A DNA stretch of 64,000 bases from G963923955 sp963923955 (lineage in GTDB: Bacteria; Pseudomonadota; Gammaproteobacteria; Eutrophobiales; Eutrophobiaceae). Where the stretch lies: positions 1,736,001-1,800,000 of the forward strand of contig OZ000552.1 of assembly GCA_963923955.1 (NCBI GenBank), given 5' to 3'. Numbering within the stretch: position 1 is the first letter of the stretch; each line of letters begins with the position of its first letter. The notes beneath the pieces were generated by a model, which worked only from the letters and a program-made list of their open reading frames with translations, ran no database searches and had not been told where the DNA came from. This document shows positions 35,645-44,847 of the stretch, in pieces. The translations under genes and the position numbers were made by a program.

Positions 35645-36523
35645 ATGTCACAAAGCGATAAATTCTTTGCCCGCGCCAACAGCCTGCTTGAGCGGCTGGA
35701 ACAATTACTGCCGCCCGCACCGAAACAGGTGGAGCTTGAAAATAGCAGTACTGCGGCCTTGACCTGGAAATACAATAAGGGGCGCGGGTATTTTTGCGCC
35801 GTCAGACAAAAAGGCGACATTCAACTGGCCGACTTGCAGAGTATTGATCGACAAAAGGCGCTGATTAGCCGCAACACCAGACAATTTTTAGAAAAATTCC
35901 CGGCGAATAATGTCCTGCTCTGGGGGCCGCGCGGCACCGGCAAGTCCTCGCTGGTGAAAGCGATCCTGAATGAATACCGGGATGCGGGCTTGCGTTTAAT
36001 CCAGGTAGCGCGCGAGCATCTCACCGACCTGGCTGAAATATATGAGCAGTTGGTCGATCTGCCTGAGCGCTTTATCATCTTTTGTGATGACCTGTCCTTT
36101 GACAGAGACGAGCCCGGCTATAAAAGCCTGAAGGTTATCCTGGACGGCGCCATCAGCCACACCCCGGGAAATGTTCTGATCTACGCCACTTCCAATCGCC
36201 GGCATCTAACGCCTGAGTACATGAGTGAAAATCAGCAGAGTCGGATGATCGATAAGGAGCTGCATCTGCATGAAGGGATTGAGGAGAAATTGTCGCTATC
36301 CGAGCGCTTCGGCCTGTGCCTGGCCTTTCATCCCTTCAATCAGGAACAGTATCTCGCCATCGTTGATCACTGGTTGCGGAGATTGGCGGCCCCGGAAATG
36401 GATAAAGAAGCAACCCGCAAGGCGGCATCAAAATGGGCCTTGGAGCGCGGCTCTCGCAGCGGCCGCAGCGCCTGGCAATTTGCCCGTGACTGGACCGGTA
36501 GAAAGCGGCTGGAGCAGCAATAG
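35645..36523 (+). CDS. DUF815 family AAA-type ATPase
   Basis: A 292-residue ATPase of the DUF815 family. Walker A is LLWGPRGTGKSSLVKA near residues 92-105 and Walker B is FIIFCDDLSFD near 142-152, followed by YKSLKVILDG and the sensor region LIYATSNRRHLTPE. The C-terminal helical part includes LSERFGLCLAFHPF. The function is unknown; the proteins are widespread and usually single genes. It converges on ppk2 with a short mobile-looking repeat element between them. Confidence 0.9.
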   Translation: MSQSDKFFARANSLLERLEQLLPPAPKQVELENSSTAALTWKYNKGRGYFCAVRQKGDIQLADLQSIDRQKALISRNTRQFLEKFPANNVLLWGPRGTGKSSLVKAILNEYRDAGLRLIQVAREHLTDLAEIYEQLVDLPERFIIFCDDLSFDRDEPGYKSLKVILDGAISHTPGNVLIYATSNRRHLTPEYMSENQQSRMIDKELHLHEGIEEKLSLSERFGLCLAFHPFNQEQYLAIVDHWLRRLAAPEMDKEATRKAASKWALERGSRSGRSAWQFARDWTGRKRLEQQ

Positions 36524-36568
36524 GCCGGCTGTGAATTTGCAGGCAACGATCAGACCAAGAGCTTAGCC

Positions 36569-36736
36569 TAAGGGTGCCGCTAAAAATAGTAATTTTTTGT
36601 GAGAGCGAGGCGGCGGCGCACACAGCACCGGAGTGTATAAATAAAGATTAAGGATGCGAGTACGCCGCCAACAACGCCTGCCCCCGACCCGAACGGGGGC
36701 TATCGCAAAAAAAGTGCATTTTTAGAGGCACCCTTA
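36569..36736. mobile_element. 168-bp MITE-like element with 19-bp terminal inverted repeats
   Basis: The ends at 36569-36587 and 36718-36736 are inverted repeats matching at 18 of 19 positions (TAAGGGTGCCGCTAAAAAT against its complement). Both ends carry TA, which could be a target duplication with inner repeats beginning AGGGTGCC. The interior has no open frame of note. It holds a 7-bp hairpin GCCCCCG/CGGGGGC near 36680 and matched GGCGGCG/CGCCGCC segments that could fold the whole element. Its right end contains the TAA stop of ppk2. Confidence 0.65.
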
Positions 36737-37618
36737 ATATACCTTCGGCACAAAGGTCTGGGTGTGCATCGCCGCGCGCTTATAGCCCTTGCCTTCCTTG
36801 AGCGGGGGAATCTCCGGGACCGCAGGTTTCAAGTCCTTATAGGGGATCATGCTCAACAGATGGGAAATGCAATTCAGCCGGGCGCGCTTCTTGTCATCGG
36901 AAGGCACTACATACCAAGGCGCCTGCGGAATGTCCGTGTTGAAGAACATGTCATCCTTGCACTTTGAATAATCCATCCAGCGCGATCTCGACTCCATGTC
37001 CATCGGGCTTAGCTTCCAGAATTTATGTCGCTCTTTCGCCCGCGCCTGGAAGCGTTTTTCCTGCTCTATGTTGCTCACTGAAAACCAGTATTTGATCAGG
37101 ATGATGCCGGAGCGCACCAGGGAGCCTTCAAACTCAGGACAAAAGCGCAAAAACTCCTGATATTCATGGTCGGTACAAAAGCCCATTACCTTCTCAACCC
37201 CGGCGCGGTTATACCAGCTTCTGTCAAACAGCGCCATCTGCCCCGCCGCCGGCAGATGGGCGATGTAGCGCTGGAAATACCACTGTGTCTTTTCCTTCTC
37301 AGTAGGTGCGGGCAAGGCAACAACGCTACAGATGCGCGGGCTCATATACTGGATGATGCGCTTGATGACCCCGCCCTTGCCGGCGGCATCACGCCCTTCA
37401 AACACCACCACGATCTTAAGCCCTCTCTCCTTGACCCATTCCTGTAGTTTTACCAGCTCTATCTGCAAGCGAAACAATTCCTTCTCATAGAAATCCTTCG
37501 GCAGCGCCTTTTCCTTTTGGCCGCGTAGGCGCGGATCATTCTCATGATAGGCATCCACTTTCTGCATGGTTTTTTTATGCGCCTCTTTGTCGGCTTTGGC
37601 AGTCTTGTTCTTGCTCAT
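36734..37618 (-). CDS. ppk2: Polyphosphate kinase 2
   Basis: PPK2 transfers phosphate between polyphosphate and nucleotides. The 294-residue protein has Walker A FEGRDAAGKGG near residues 73-83 and Walker B FDRSWYNRAGVEKVMGF near 131-147, with the lid region RKKERHKFWKLSP-like RAKERHKFWKLSPMD. One PPK2 domain is present. The stop codon lies inside the terminal repeat of the adjacent element, so the final codons may have been replaced when it inserted. The choice between the ADP- and GDP-type substrate cannot be made from sequence. Confidence 0.95.
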   Translation of the reverse strand: MSKNKTAKADKEAHKKTMQKVDAYHENDPRLRGQKEKALPKDFYEKELFRLQIELVKLQEWVKERGLKIVVVFEGRDAAGKGGVIKRIIQYMSPRICSVVALPAPTEKEKTQWYFQRYIAHLPAAGQMALFDRSWYNRAGVEKVMGFCTDHEYQEFLRFCPEFEGSLVRSGIILIKYWFSVSNIEQEKRFQARAKERHKFWKLSPMDMESRSRWMDYSKCKDDMFFNTDIPQAPWYVVPSDDKKRARLNCISHLLSMIPYKDLKPAVPEIPPLKEGKGYKRAAMHTQTFVPKVY

Positions 37619-37686
37619 CCTTATTCTCTTTTTATCAATGCGTATGTGATTGTAGCGTATGCTGCTAATTACTCAACATTACCGCC

Positions 37687-38559
37687 CTACTGCCTGGTAG
37701 ATTCTTCCGTTTCAAATTCCAGGCGGCTTACCTGCACGATCACGCCGAACAGGGGGTGATCGAAATAGTGTAGCTCATTCAGTCTGATCTTGCGGCTCTC
37801 CCTTAGCCGCACATATTCCACCGCTTGTACCGGCGGCGGCTGGGGCTTTGCTTCACTGTCTTCACCTTCCGGTGTTGCGCTTTCATCCCGGCTTGCAAGC
37901 GGCTCATCTGCTTTGAATGCGGCCGGAAAATAATTGATGTCAATATCAATATGCAGGAATGAGGCGCTACGCACGCGAATGAAACCATCGAATACCGGCG
38001 CGCCCGGCTCTTCTATCTGCGCGACCTCCTCCGGGATCTGTATTTCCGCCAACTCCGGTGGCAACTCCTCGATCAGGTCACGGGCAGCTTCGTACAGGTT
38101 TAGATGTACCGCCCTGGCCCTGGCCGTCCCCAGGGCGGGTTGCTGCCAGCTGATGTGTTGCAAGGGCCGGTAATCCCGAGACAGCCTCAACACGCGATAC
38201 ACGCCTTGCAGACGCTGGCTTTGTTTGGGCAATTCAAGGAAGGCGACTGGTTTATCCTCAGAGGATAGAGCTGCTCCAGGCGTTGGCGTTTGCGCTTGTG
38301 CTGCAGGGACTCTGGCAGCCTCCTGCGCAGCAATGGTTACTTGCTTCTCTGCTGCTGCATCGGCGCTGACCAATTCAACGATGGCCTTATAAGCCGGGAT
38401 GCCGGGCTGGCTTAGCCACTGCTCGCCATCCACATTCGGGTTCAGGTAGGCAAAGATGATGACTTCAACCTGGTACCAGTTATTCGCGCCGACGGGATGG
38501 ATACAGCCCATCAATAACAGGGCCAGGATAGTTTTTGTCGCTCCGGGGAAATTCATCAT
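37687..38559 (-). CDS. csiV: CsiV family cell-envelope protein
   Basis: A 290-residue secreted protein with an N-terminal signal peptide (ILALLLMGCIHPVGA) followed directly by NNWYQVEVIIFAYLN, the opening typical of CsiV. The C-terminal part includes VRLRESRKIRLNELHYFDHPLFG (only partly quoted here: LNELHYFDHPLFGVIVQV). In Vibrio, CsiV is a periplasmic peptidoglycan-binding protein needed when D-amino acids incorporate into the wall. The central 80 residues are Ala/Pro/Gln-rich and variable. It overlaps the end of mfd by 4 nt, its conserved neighbour. Confidence 0.85.
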   Translation of the reverse strand: MMNFPGATKTILALLLMGCIHPVGANNWYQVEVIIFAYLNPNVDGEQWLSQPGIPAYKAIVELVSADAAAEKQVTIAAQEAARVPAAQAQTPTPGAALSSEDKPVAFLELPKQSQRLQGVYRVLRLSRDYRPLQHISWQQPALGTARARAVHLNLYEAARDLIEELPPELAEIQIPEEVAQIEEPGAPVFDGFIRVRSASFLHIDIDINYFPAAFKADEPLASRDESATPEGEDSEAKPQPPPVQAVEYVRLRESRKIRLNELHYFDHPLFGVIVQVSRLEFETEESTRQ

Positions 38560-41500
38560 GCCGCATCTTCTCTTGCTGAAAAGCTGTCAAACAGCTCCGA
38601 TAGTATATGATATTTCGCTGCCGTATCAGGCAGTTCTCTTGTGATCTTCAATCTATCCTGGCCGTCCAGCCTGTAGTGTTGCGGTGCAGACTGAATTAAT
38701 TCAATGACATGAGCCGGATCGATGTCAGCCTGCTCGTGGAAATGGATGCGGCCGCCTTGTGCGCCCAGATCGATCTTGCGTATGCCAAGCTGCATTGCCC
38801 GGCGCTTTAGCCCGGTAATTTGAAACAGGTTTTTTACCGGTTCAGGATGCAGGCCGAAGCGATCGATCATCTCTTCCTGCAGGGATTGCAACTCTTCTTC
38901 ATCCGCCGCGCCGGCAATGCGTTTGTACATAATCAGGCGGGTGTGCACATCGGGCAGATAATCCGCTGGGATGAGTGCCGGAATGTGCAGGTTGATCTCG
39001 GTGCCATGATCCAGCGGCCGCTCCAGTTGCGGTTGCTTGCCGGATTTCAGCGCCCCTACCGCGCGTTCCAACAGCTCCATGTATAGCCCAAAACCGATCT
39101 CCTGTATCTGTCCACTCTGTTCATCCCCCAGTATTTCACCGGCACCGCGTATCTCCAGATCATGGCTGGCCAGGGTAAAGCCAATGCCTAAGTCTTCCAG
39201 CGCTTCGATGGCTTCTAAGCGTCTTTGGGCATCGCGCGTCATGGCCCGGCGCGCCGGCACCACCAGATAGGCATAGGCGCGATGATGAGAACGGCCGACC
39301 CGGCCGCGTAACTGGTATAATTGCGCCAGGCCGAACTTGTCCGCCCGATTGATGATAATGGTATTCGCACTGGGCACATCGATGCCGGTCTCTATGATCG
39401 TGGTGCACACCAGCACATTGAAGCGGCGATGATAAAAATCCAGCATCACCCGCTCCAGTTGCCTCTCCGGCAGTTGCCCGTGCGCCAGCTGCACCCGTGC
39501 CTCCGGGATCAATGCCGCCACTCTCTTGGCCTGCTGCTCAATGTCTTCCACCTTGTTATGCAGAAAATACACCTGCCCGCCGCGCTTTATCTCGCGCAAT
39601 AGGGCCTCTTTTAGTACGGCTTCATTCCATTCCCTGACAAAGGTCTGCACCGCCAGACGCTTCGCCGGCGGGGTGGCAATAATGGATAGCTCACGCAGCT
39701 CGGACAAGGCCATGTTCAAGGTGCGCGGGATGGGCGTTGCGGTCAGGGTAAGCACATCAACTTCTGCGCGCATGGATTTGAATTGCTCCTTTTGCCTGAC
39801 ACCAAAGCGATGTTCTTCATCGATGATCATCAATCCCAAACGTGAAAACCTGATGTCGCCCTGCAATAACCTGTGCGTGCCGATCACGATATCGACCCGG
39901 GCGCTGTTGAGATCAGTAATAATTTTTTCCTGCTCCTTGCGCGGCACGAAGCGGGATAGCACCTCAACCCGCACCGGCCAGTCTGCAAACCTGTCCTTGA
40001 AGTTCTGATAGTGTTGCTGAGCCAATAAGGTCGTCGGCACCAAGAGCGCCACCTGCCTGTGGTTTTGCACCGTAATAAATGCAGCGCGCAGGGCCACTTC
40101 GGTCTTGCCAAAGCCGGCATCACCACAGATCAGGCGATCCATCGCCTTGGCGCTGCGCAGATCTTCCAGCACATCATTGATTGCATCGGCTTGCCCGGGC
40201 GTCTCTTCAAAGGGGAAGCCCTGCAAAAAGGCATGATAACTGTCCTCATCAACGGTCATACTGGTGCCGGGCCGGGCCGCACGGCGCGCATGTAATTCCA
40301 GTAATTCTGCGGCCACATCGCGCACTTGTGCCGCCGCCTTGCGCCGCGCCTTCTCCCACTGTCCGCTGCCGAGGCGATGCAGGGGCGCATGCTCCGGATC
40401 AACACCGGCGTAACGGCTGATTAACTCTAGGGAAGCAACCGGCACGTACAGCTTGTCGCCTTGAGCGTATTCCAGGTGAATAAACTCGGCCTCAATATCG
40501 CCTATGGAGAGCGTAATCAGGCCGTGATAGCGCCCCACCCCGTGTTCCTCATGCACCACCGCGGCGCCGATGTTGAGCTCACTTAAGTTACGGACAATGG
40601 CATCAGTCTGCTGCTGCCGGCGCCGGCGCAGGCGCCGTTGTTGTACGCGCTCGCCAAATAATTGCGCCTCGCTGATGACGGCAAGCTGGGGTTCATCCAG
40701 CACCGCGCCCTGCTCCAGCGCGGCCACCGTCAGGGCGAGACTCTGGCTGGAATCAAGAAAGGCCCACCATCCGTCAAGCAATCCCGGGCGCAGGCCGTGT
40801 CGGGCCAATAATTGCAGCATGGTCTCACGCCGACCTGGGGATTCGGCCACCAACAGCACTCGGCCCTGAAACTCGTCTAAGAAACGCTTGACGATGCCGA
40901 GCGGCTCCTTCGCCCGGGCATCAATGGGCAGTTTCAGCGCCGCCCTGGTGGAAAAATTCACCGTGCCGGCCCGCTCTTGCCTCTGCTTCATGGCGCTTAA
41001 GCGAACTTGCGGAAAGGCTTGCAGGCGGGAAAACAATGCCGCCGGCGCATAGAAGGCATCAACCGGCGGCAGCGGCGGCCGCGCAAGGTCATGGCGCCCC
41101 TGCTCATAGCGGTTCTCTATGTCATCCCAAAAGGACTCGGCGGCGGCATAGACATCTTCATCCAAGGCCACCGTGCAATTCTCGGGCAGGTAATCAAACA
41201 GGCTCTGCGTCTGTTCATAGAATAAGGGCAGGTAATATTCTATCCCCGCCGGTGCAATGCCCGCACTCACCTCTCGATAGAGCGGACAATTATTCGCATT
41301 GCCCGCAAAGCGGCTGCGCCAGTTGGCGCGAAAGCGGCTAATGGCGGCTTCAGTCAAGGCCACCTCGCGGGCGGGAAGGATGCGTATCTCAGCGATCTTG
41401 GCCAGCGAGCGCTGCGACTCCGCATCGAAGGGCCGGATCGAATCAATCTCATCATCAAAGAGGTCAATTCTATACGGCTGCGCCGCGCCCATCGGATAGA

Positions 41501-42065
41501 TATCGACCAGCGAGCCGCGAATCGCAATCTCGCCGTGTTCCATTACTTGCGAGACAATACGATACCCGCCCTGCTCCATACGCCGCCGAAATGTTTCTAT
41601 GTTTAATGTCTGCCCCTTCTTCAAGGACAGGCTGTTGGCGACCAGGTAGTCCTTGGGGAGCAGGCGATGCATGCTGGTCGAGACCGCCACCACCAGGATG
41701 CCGGCGGAGAAGCGCCCCAGCTCAACCAGGGTCGCCAGGCGGTCTGAGATAATATCCTGATAGGGAGAAAAGCAATCATAGGGCAGGGTCTCCCAATCGG
41801 GAAAAGTCAACTGCGCGTGCGCCGACTTATCCCGGCCCTCATGTCGACCCCTGTGTTGAAAATAAAAATCAAGCTCCGCCGACAGACGCCGGGCGCTGTT
41901 TAGATCTTCGGTCAGCACCAGCAGAGGCCCTTGGTTTTGTTCAACCGCCGCGCTGAGCGCCAGCGCCTTGCTGCTGCCGTATAAACGCCCCCAGTAGCGC
42001 CGCTCCCCCGGCCTTCGGGGCAACGCAGGATTCAAAGGGCTGGCATACATTTCCCGCGTCCTCAT
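38556..42065 (-). CDS. mfd: Transcription-repair coupling factor Mfd
   Basis: Mfd removes RNA polymerase stalled at lesions and recruits UvrA for excision repair. The 1169-residue protein has the UvrB-like N-terminal domain (to about 350), the RNA-polymerase interaction domain near 500-570 (VVHEEHGVGRYHGL), and an SF2/RecG-type helicase with GDAGFGKTEVALRAAF near 645-660, DEEHRFGVRQKE near 748 and LTATPIPRTL. TRCF C-terminal sequence follows from about 1000. It is full length, 34 nt after pyrF. Confidence 0.97.
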   Translation of the reverse strand: MRTREMYASPLNPALPRRPGERRYWGRLYGSSKALALSAAVEQNQGPLLVLTEDLNSARRLSAELDFYFQHRGRHEGRDKSAHAQLTFPDWETLPYDCFSPYQDIISDRLATLVELGRFSAGILVVAVSTSMHRLLPKDYLVANSLSLKKGQTLNIETFRRRMEQGGYRIVSQVMEHGEIAIRGSLVDIYPMGAAQPYRIDLFDDEIDSIRPFDAESQRSLAKIAEIRILPAREVALTEAAISRFRANWRSRFAGNANNCPLYREVSAGIAPAGIEYYLPLFYEQTQSLFDYLPENCTVALDEDVYAAAESFWDDIENRYEQGRHDLARPPLPPVDAFYAPAALFSRLQAFPQVRLSAMKQRQERAGTVNFSTRAALKLPIDARAKEPLGIVKRFLDEFQGRVLLVAESPGRRETMLQLLARHGLRPGLLDGWWAFLDSSQSLALTVAALEQGAVLDEPQLAVISEAQLFGERVQQRRLRRRRQQQTDAIVRNLSELNIGAAVVHEEHGVGRYHGLITLSIGDIEAEFIHLEYAQGDKLYVPVASLELISRYAGVDPEHAPLHRLGSGQWEKARRKAAAQVRDVAAELLELHARRAARPGTSMTVDEDSYHAFLQGFPFEETPGQADAINDVLEDLRSAKAMDRLICGDAGFGKTEVALRAAFITVQNHRQVALLVPTTLLAQQHYQNFKDRFADWPVRVEVLSRFVPRKEQEKIITDLNSARVDIVIGTHRLLQGDIRFSRLGLMIIDEEHRFGVRQKEQFKSMRAEVDVLTLTATPIPRTLNMALSELRELSIIATPPAKRLAVQTFVREWNEAVLKEALLREIKRGGQVYFLHNKVEDIEQQAKRVAALIPEARVQLAHGQLPERQLERVMLDFYHRRFNVLVCTTIIETGIDVPSANTIIINRADKFGLAQLYQLRGRVGRSHHRAYAYLVVPARRAMTRDAQRRLEAIEALEDLGIGFTLASHDLEIRGAGEILGDEQSGQIQEIGFGLYMELLERAVGALKSGKQPQLERPLDHGTEINLHIPALIPADYLPDVHTRLIMYKRIAGAADEEELQSLQEEMIDRFGLHPEPVKNLFQITGLKRRAMQLGIRKIDLGAQGGRIHFHEQADIDPAHVIELIQSAPQHYRLDGQDRLKITRELPDTAAKYHILSELFDSFSAREDAA

Positions 42066-42099
42066 CGCTTGCGCAGGGTCACTCGCCTGTTAGGGCCGC

Positions 42100-42822
42100 T
42101 CACACCGCACGCTGTACGTCCTTGATCTCGTCTTCTATCTCAAGCAGCGCCTGCAAGGGATCTTGTGCCTGGGTAATCGGCCTGCCGATGACCAGGTAGT
42201 CGCTGCCTGCTGCGATGGCTTGACCCGGTGTCAGCACCCGCCTTTGATCATCCGGCGCCGCCCCGGCCGGGCGGATCCCCGGTGTTACCAGCTTAAAATT
42301 CTTGGCCGGGCTCAAATCTAAGCCCCGCCGCAGGGCGGTGAGCTCTCTGGCGGAACAGACCACGCCATCCAGACCGGCGGCCTGACTTAGCGCAGCAAGC
42401 CGCAACACCTGCTGCTCCGGCGTGGCCTTGATGCCGATGTCACTCAGCTCTTCCGCCGCCAGGCTGGTCAGCACGGTTACGGCAATGAGCAGGGGCCGGT
42501 GCGTGTGCTTGGCAAGCGCCTCTCGGGCGCTGTCCAGCATCCGCCTGCCGCCGGCGGCATGGACATTGACCATCCACACGCCCAGGTCCGCCGCCGCCGT
42601 ACAGGCACGCGCCACGGTATCTGGAATATCATGAAACTTGAGATCCAGAAAGACATCGAAGCCCTCTTGCACCAGCCGCTCTACCAGGCCGGGGCCAGTG
42701 CGGGTAAATAACTGCTTGCCGACCTTCAGGCGACAGCGCTTGGCATCCAGCTTTTCAACCAGTGCCAATGCGGCGGCCTCACTATCAAGATCCAGCGAGA
42801 CGATGATCCTGTTGCTATTCAC
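42100..42822 (-). CDS. pyrF: Orotidine 5'-phosphate decarboxylase
   Basis: PyrF makes UMP from OMP, the last step of de novo pyrimidine synthesis. The 240-residue TIM barrel has the catalytic array DLKFHDIPDTV (residues 60-70, with Asp60, Lys62 and Asp65), IIVSLDLDSEA at the start and TPGIRPAGAAPDDQ near 186. It overlaps lapB by 8 nt, the common lapA-lapB-pyrF arrangement. Confidence 0.97.
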   Translation of the reverse strand: MNSNRIIVSLDLDSEAAALALVEKLDAKRCRLKVGKQLFTRTGPGLVERLVQEGFDVFLDLKFHDIPDTVARACTAAADLGVWMVNVHAAGGRRMLDSAREALAKHTHRPLLIAVTVLTSLAAEELSDIGIKATPEQQVLRLAALSQAAGLDGVVCSARELTALRRGLDLSPAKNFKLVTPGIRPAGAAPDDQRRVLTPGQAIAAGSDYLVIGRPITQAQDPLQALLEIEDEIKDVQRAV

Positions 42823-43984
42823 CGGCGACTCCGGACACCGGCTTCACGCTGTTCCAGTTCTTGCAGGCCGGACACTGCCAATGCAGGGATTGGGCGGCAA
42901 AGCCGCACTGGGTACACTGATAGAACTTGCTGTCTTTTAGCAGGCTCGCCGTCAGCGCCTTGATGGCGGATAAGCAATCGCGAGTCTCCCCGTCCGCCTG
43001 CGCCAGGGTATATTCAAGCAGCTTGTCAACGCCGCGCACACTTGGCCGCTGGTCCAATTCCCGAGAAATAAATTGCACCGCCGCTGCCTGCCCGCGGGTC
43101 TCGGCGATCAAATCCGTCAGACATAGCAAGGGGGTCATGCCGCCATGTTTTTGCAGCAACTCGCGTAAATATTCCATGAAGTCTGCCAGCCTGTTCTGTT
43201 GCCGGTAGCAGGCAAGCAGGGCTTGGATGATCTCCGGCAAATAATCCGCATCCTGCTGCTGTACTCGCTGATAGGCGTACAAGGCCGTCTTTATCTCGCC
43301 GTTCCTCCTTGCTTCTTCGGCCTGCATCAGGCTGGCGCGTACGCATGTCGGATCAATCTCTAAGGCGCGCTGCAGACATTGCCCGGCCTCTTTATGTCGG
43401 CCCTGGGCCTGATGCTCACCGCTTAGTTCACAATAAAAGTGTGCGATCTCGGCTGCCAGATCAAGATCAGAACTGGCATCAAGCCGCCGCGCGATGCCAA
43501 TGGCTTTGTCCCACTCCTGCTGCTGCTGATAGATCTTCAATAGCTGCTCGTGCGCCGCTGTGGTGTATTTGCCTGAGTCCGCCAAGTCCTTGAACAGGCA
43601 CTCCGCCCGGTCCAATAGGCCGGCGCGCATATAATCCAGGCCCAGTTCCAGCAAGGCCCTAGCGCTCTCATCCCGGTCCAGGGTCGGGCGGGCGACCAGG
43701 TCCTGGTGGATGCGGATGGCGCGATCAACCTCTCCCCGGCGCCGGAACAGATTGCCTAGTGCCAGCTGGATGTCAACCGCATCGCCGTCCACTTCCAGCA
43801 TGCGGCTAAAGACGGCGATTGCCTTGTCCGGCTGTTCGTTCAATACATAATTTATGCCCTTGAAATAGGCCTGCGGGATGGCGGCGGCCTTCTCTTTCTT
43901 TAACGTACGCCGGGCCACCCACCAGCCGGACAGATAGGCGACCGGCAATAGTGCGAGCGGAATGAACAACCACGCGGATGGCAT
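42815..43984 (-). CDS. lapB: Lipopolysaccharide assembly protein LapB
   Basis: LapB is an inner-membrane TPR protein that controls LPS synthesis by presenting LpxC to the FtsH protease. The 389-residue protein has an N-terminal membrane helix (about 3-20), a run of TPR repeats (about 45-320) and a C-terminal rubredoxin-like zinc module with Cys357, Cys360, Cys371 and Cys374. All four cysteines are kept. It is 7 nt after lapA. Confidence 0.95.
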   Translation of the reverse strand: MPSAWLFIPLALLPVAYLSGWWVARRTLKKEKAAAIPQAYFKGINYVLNEQPDKAIAVFSRMLEVDGDAVDIQLALGNLFRRRGEVDRAIRIHQDLVARPTLDRDESARALLELGLDYMRAGLLDRAECLFKDLADSGKYTTAAHEQLLKIYQQQQEWDKAIGIARRLDASSDLDLAAEIAHFYCELSGEHQAQGRHKEAGQCLQRALEIDPTCVRASLMQAEEARRNGEIKTALYAYQRVQQQDADYLPEIIQALLACYRQQNRLADFMEYLRELLQKHGGMTPLLCLTDLIAETRGQAAAVQFISRELDQRPSVRGVDKLLEYTLAQADGETRDCLSAIKALTASLLKDSKFYQCTQCGFAAQSLHWQCPACKNWNSVKPVSGVAGE

Positions 43985-43991
43985 CAGCGCC

Positions 43992-44285
43992 TCATGCCTC
44001 GTCCTTGACGGGAATCATGCGCAGCTTGTCCAATTCCTTCTCGTTCATCCCCAGCCGTTTGTTCAATAGATAATTCTCACGTCTTAGTTTGAGCAGCATG
44101 GGCAGACAGGCCAGTACGCCTAAGGCCGCGCCGACGGCAAGGGCCGCCGCCAGCATGAAGGAAAAGGGCAATTCAACACTGCCCAGGTAGTAATTCAACG
44201 CAACGAACTCATCGTTCACCAGATGAAATGCGAAGCCGATCACGAATACCGACAGGATCACGCCAAGTCTTACGATGTGCGACAT
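43992..44285 (-). CDS. lapA: Lipopolysaccharide assembly protein A (LapA/YciS) domain protein
   Basis: A 97-residue membrane protein with two hydrophobic helices (about 5-25 and 44-66) and a charged C-terminal coiled segment (LRRENYLLNKRLGMNEKELD), the LapA pattern. LapA helps LapB at the inner membrane in LPS biogenesis. The ATG at 44285 (MSHIVRLGV) is chosen; the frame opens further upstream to 44387, but that region is cysteine/proline-rich and not LapA-like. The short VNDEFVALNYYLGSVELP segment between the helices is typical. Confidence 0.92.
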   Translation of the reverse strand: MSHIVRLGVILSVFVIGFAFHLVNDEFVALNYYLGSVELPFSFMLAAALAVGAALGVLACLPMLLKLRRENYLLNKRLGMNEKELDKLRMIPVKDEA

Positions 44286-44466
44286 ATCGCCTCCATAATC
44301 AATGCAAACAGGATGAGCGTATTCTAACGCGGGACGGACGCACTGGACAGCACCCGGGCATGGCCGCAGGACGGAGAGAGGCGGCATTTTAGGATGGGGA
44401 AGACATGATTAAATCAGCGCTTCCATAGATAACGCAAGAAAAGGCGGATTAGCGGCGCACCCTCAG

Positions 44467-44790
44467 CTATTCGTCTTCGTCGTTATTTGCCTCAATAATC
44501 GGCAGATCCTTTGCGCCGTCCACGCGCTCGCGCAGTTCTTTGCCGGGCTTAAAGTGCGGGACATACTTCGCCGGCAGAGAGACCGGAGCGCCTGATTTGG
44601 GGTTCCTGCCGACACGCGGGGGGCGGTAGCGCAGCGAAAAACTGCCAAAGCCGCGGATCTCAATGCGCTCGCCATCGGCCAGGACATTGGTCATCTGCTC
44701 AAGCATGGTCTTCACAGCCAGCTCCACATCCTTATAGGCCAACTGGCGCTGCCGTCTCGACAGCGATTCGATGAGTTCGGATTTGGTCAT
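44467..44790 (-). CDS. ihfB: Integration host factor beta subunit
   Basis: IhfB pairs with IhfA to bend DNA sharply in replication, recombination and transcription. The 107-residue protein keeps the HU/IHF fold: TKSELIESLSRRQ at the start, EIRGFGSFSLRYR and the DNA-intercalating loop RPPRVGRNPKSGAPV near residues 56-70. The acidic tail (IIEANNDEDE) is longer than in E. coli. It follows rpsA by 57 bp, as in most gammaproteobacteria. Confidence 0.97.
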   Translation of the reverse strand: MTKSELIESLSRRQRQLAYKDVELAVKTMLEQMTNVLADGERIEIRGFGSFSLRYRPPRVGRNPKSGAPVSLPAKYVPHFKPGKELRERVDGAKDLPIIEANNDEDE

Positions 44791-44847
44791 TATGCCAGCC
44801 TCTTGAAAGCACCGATCTTTCCATAAAAAACAAGCAGTTACTATAAT

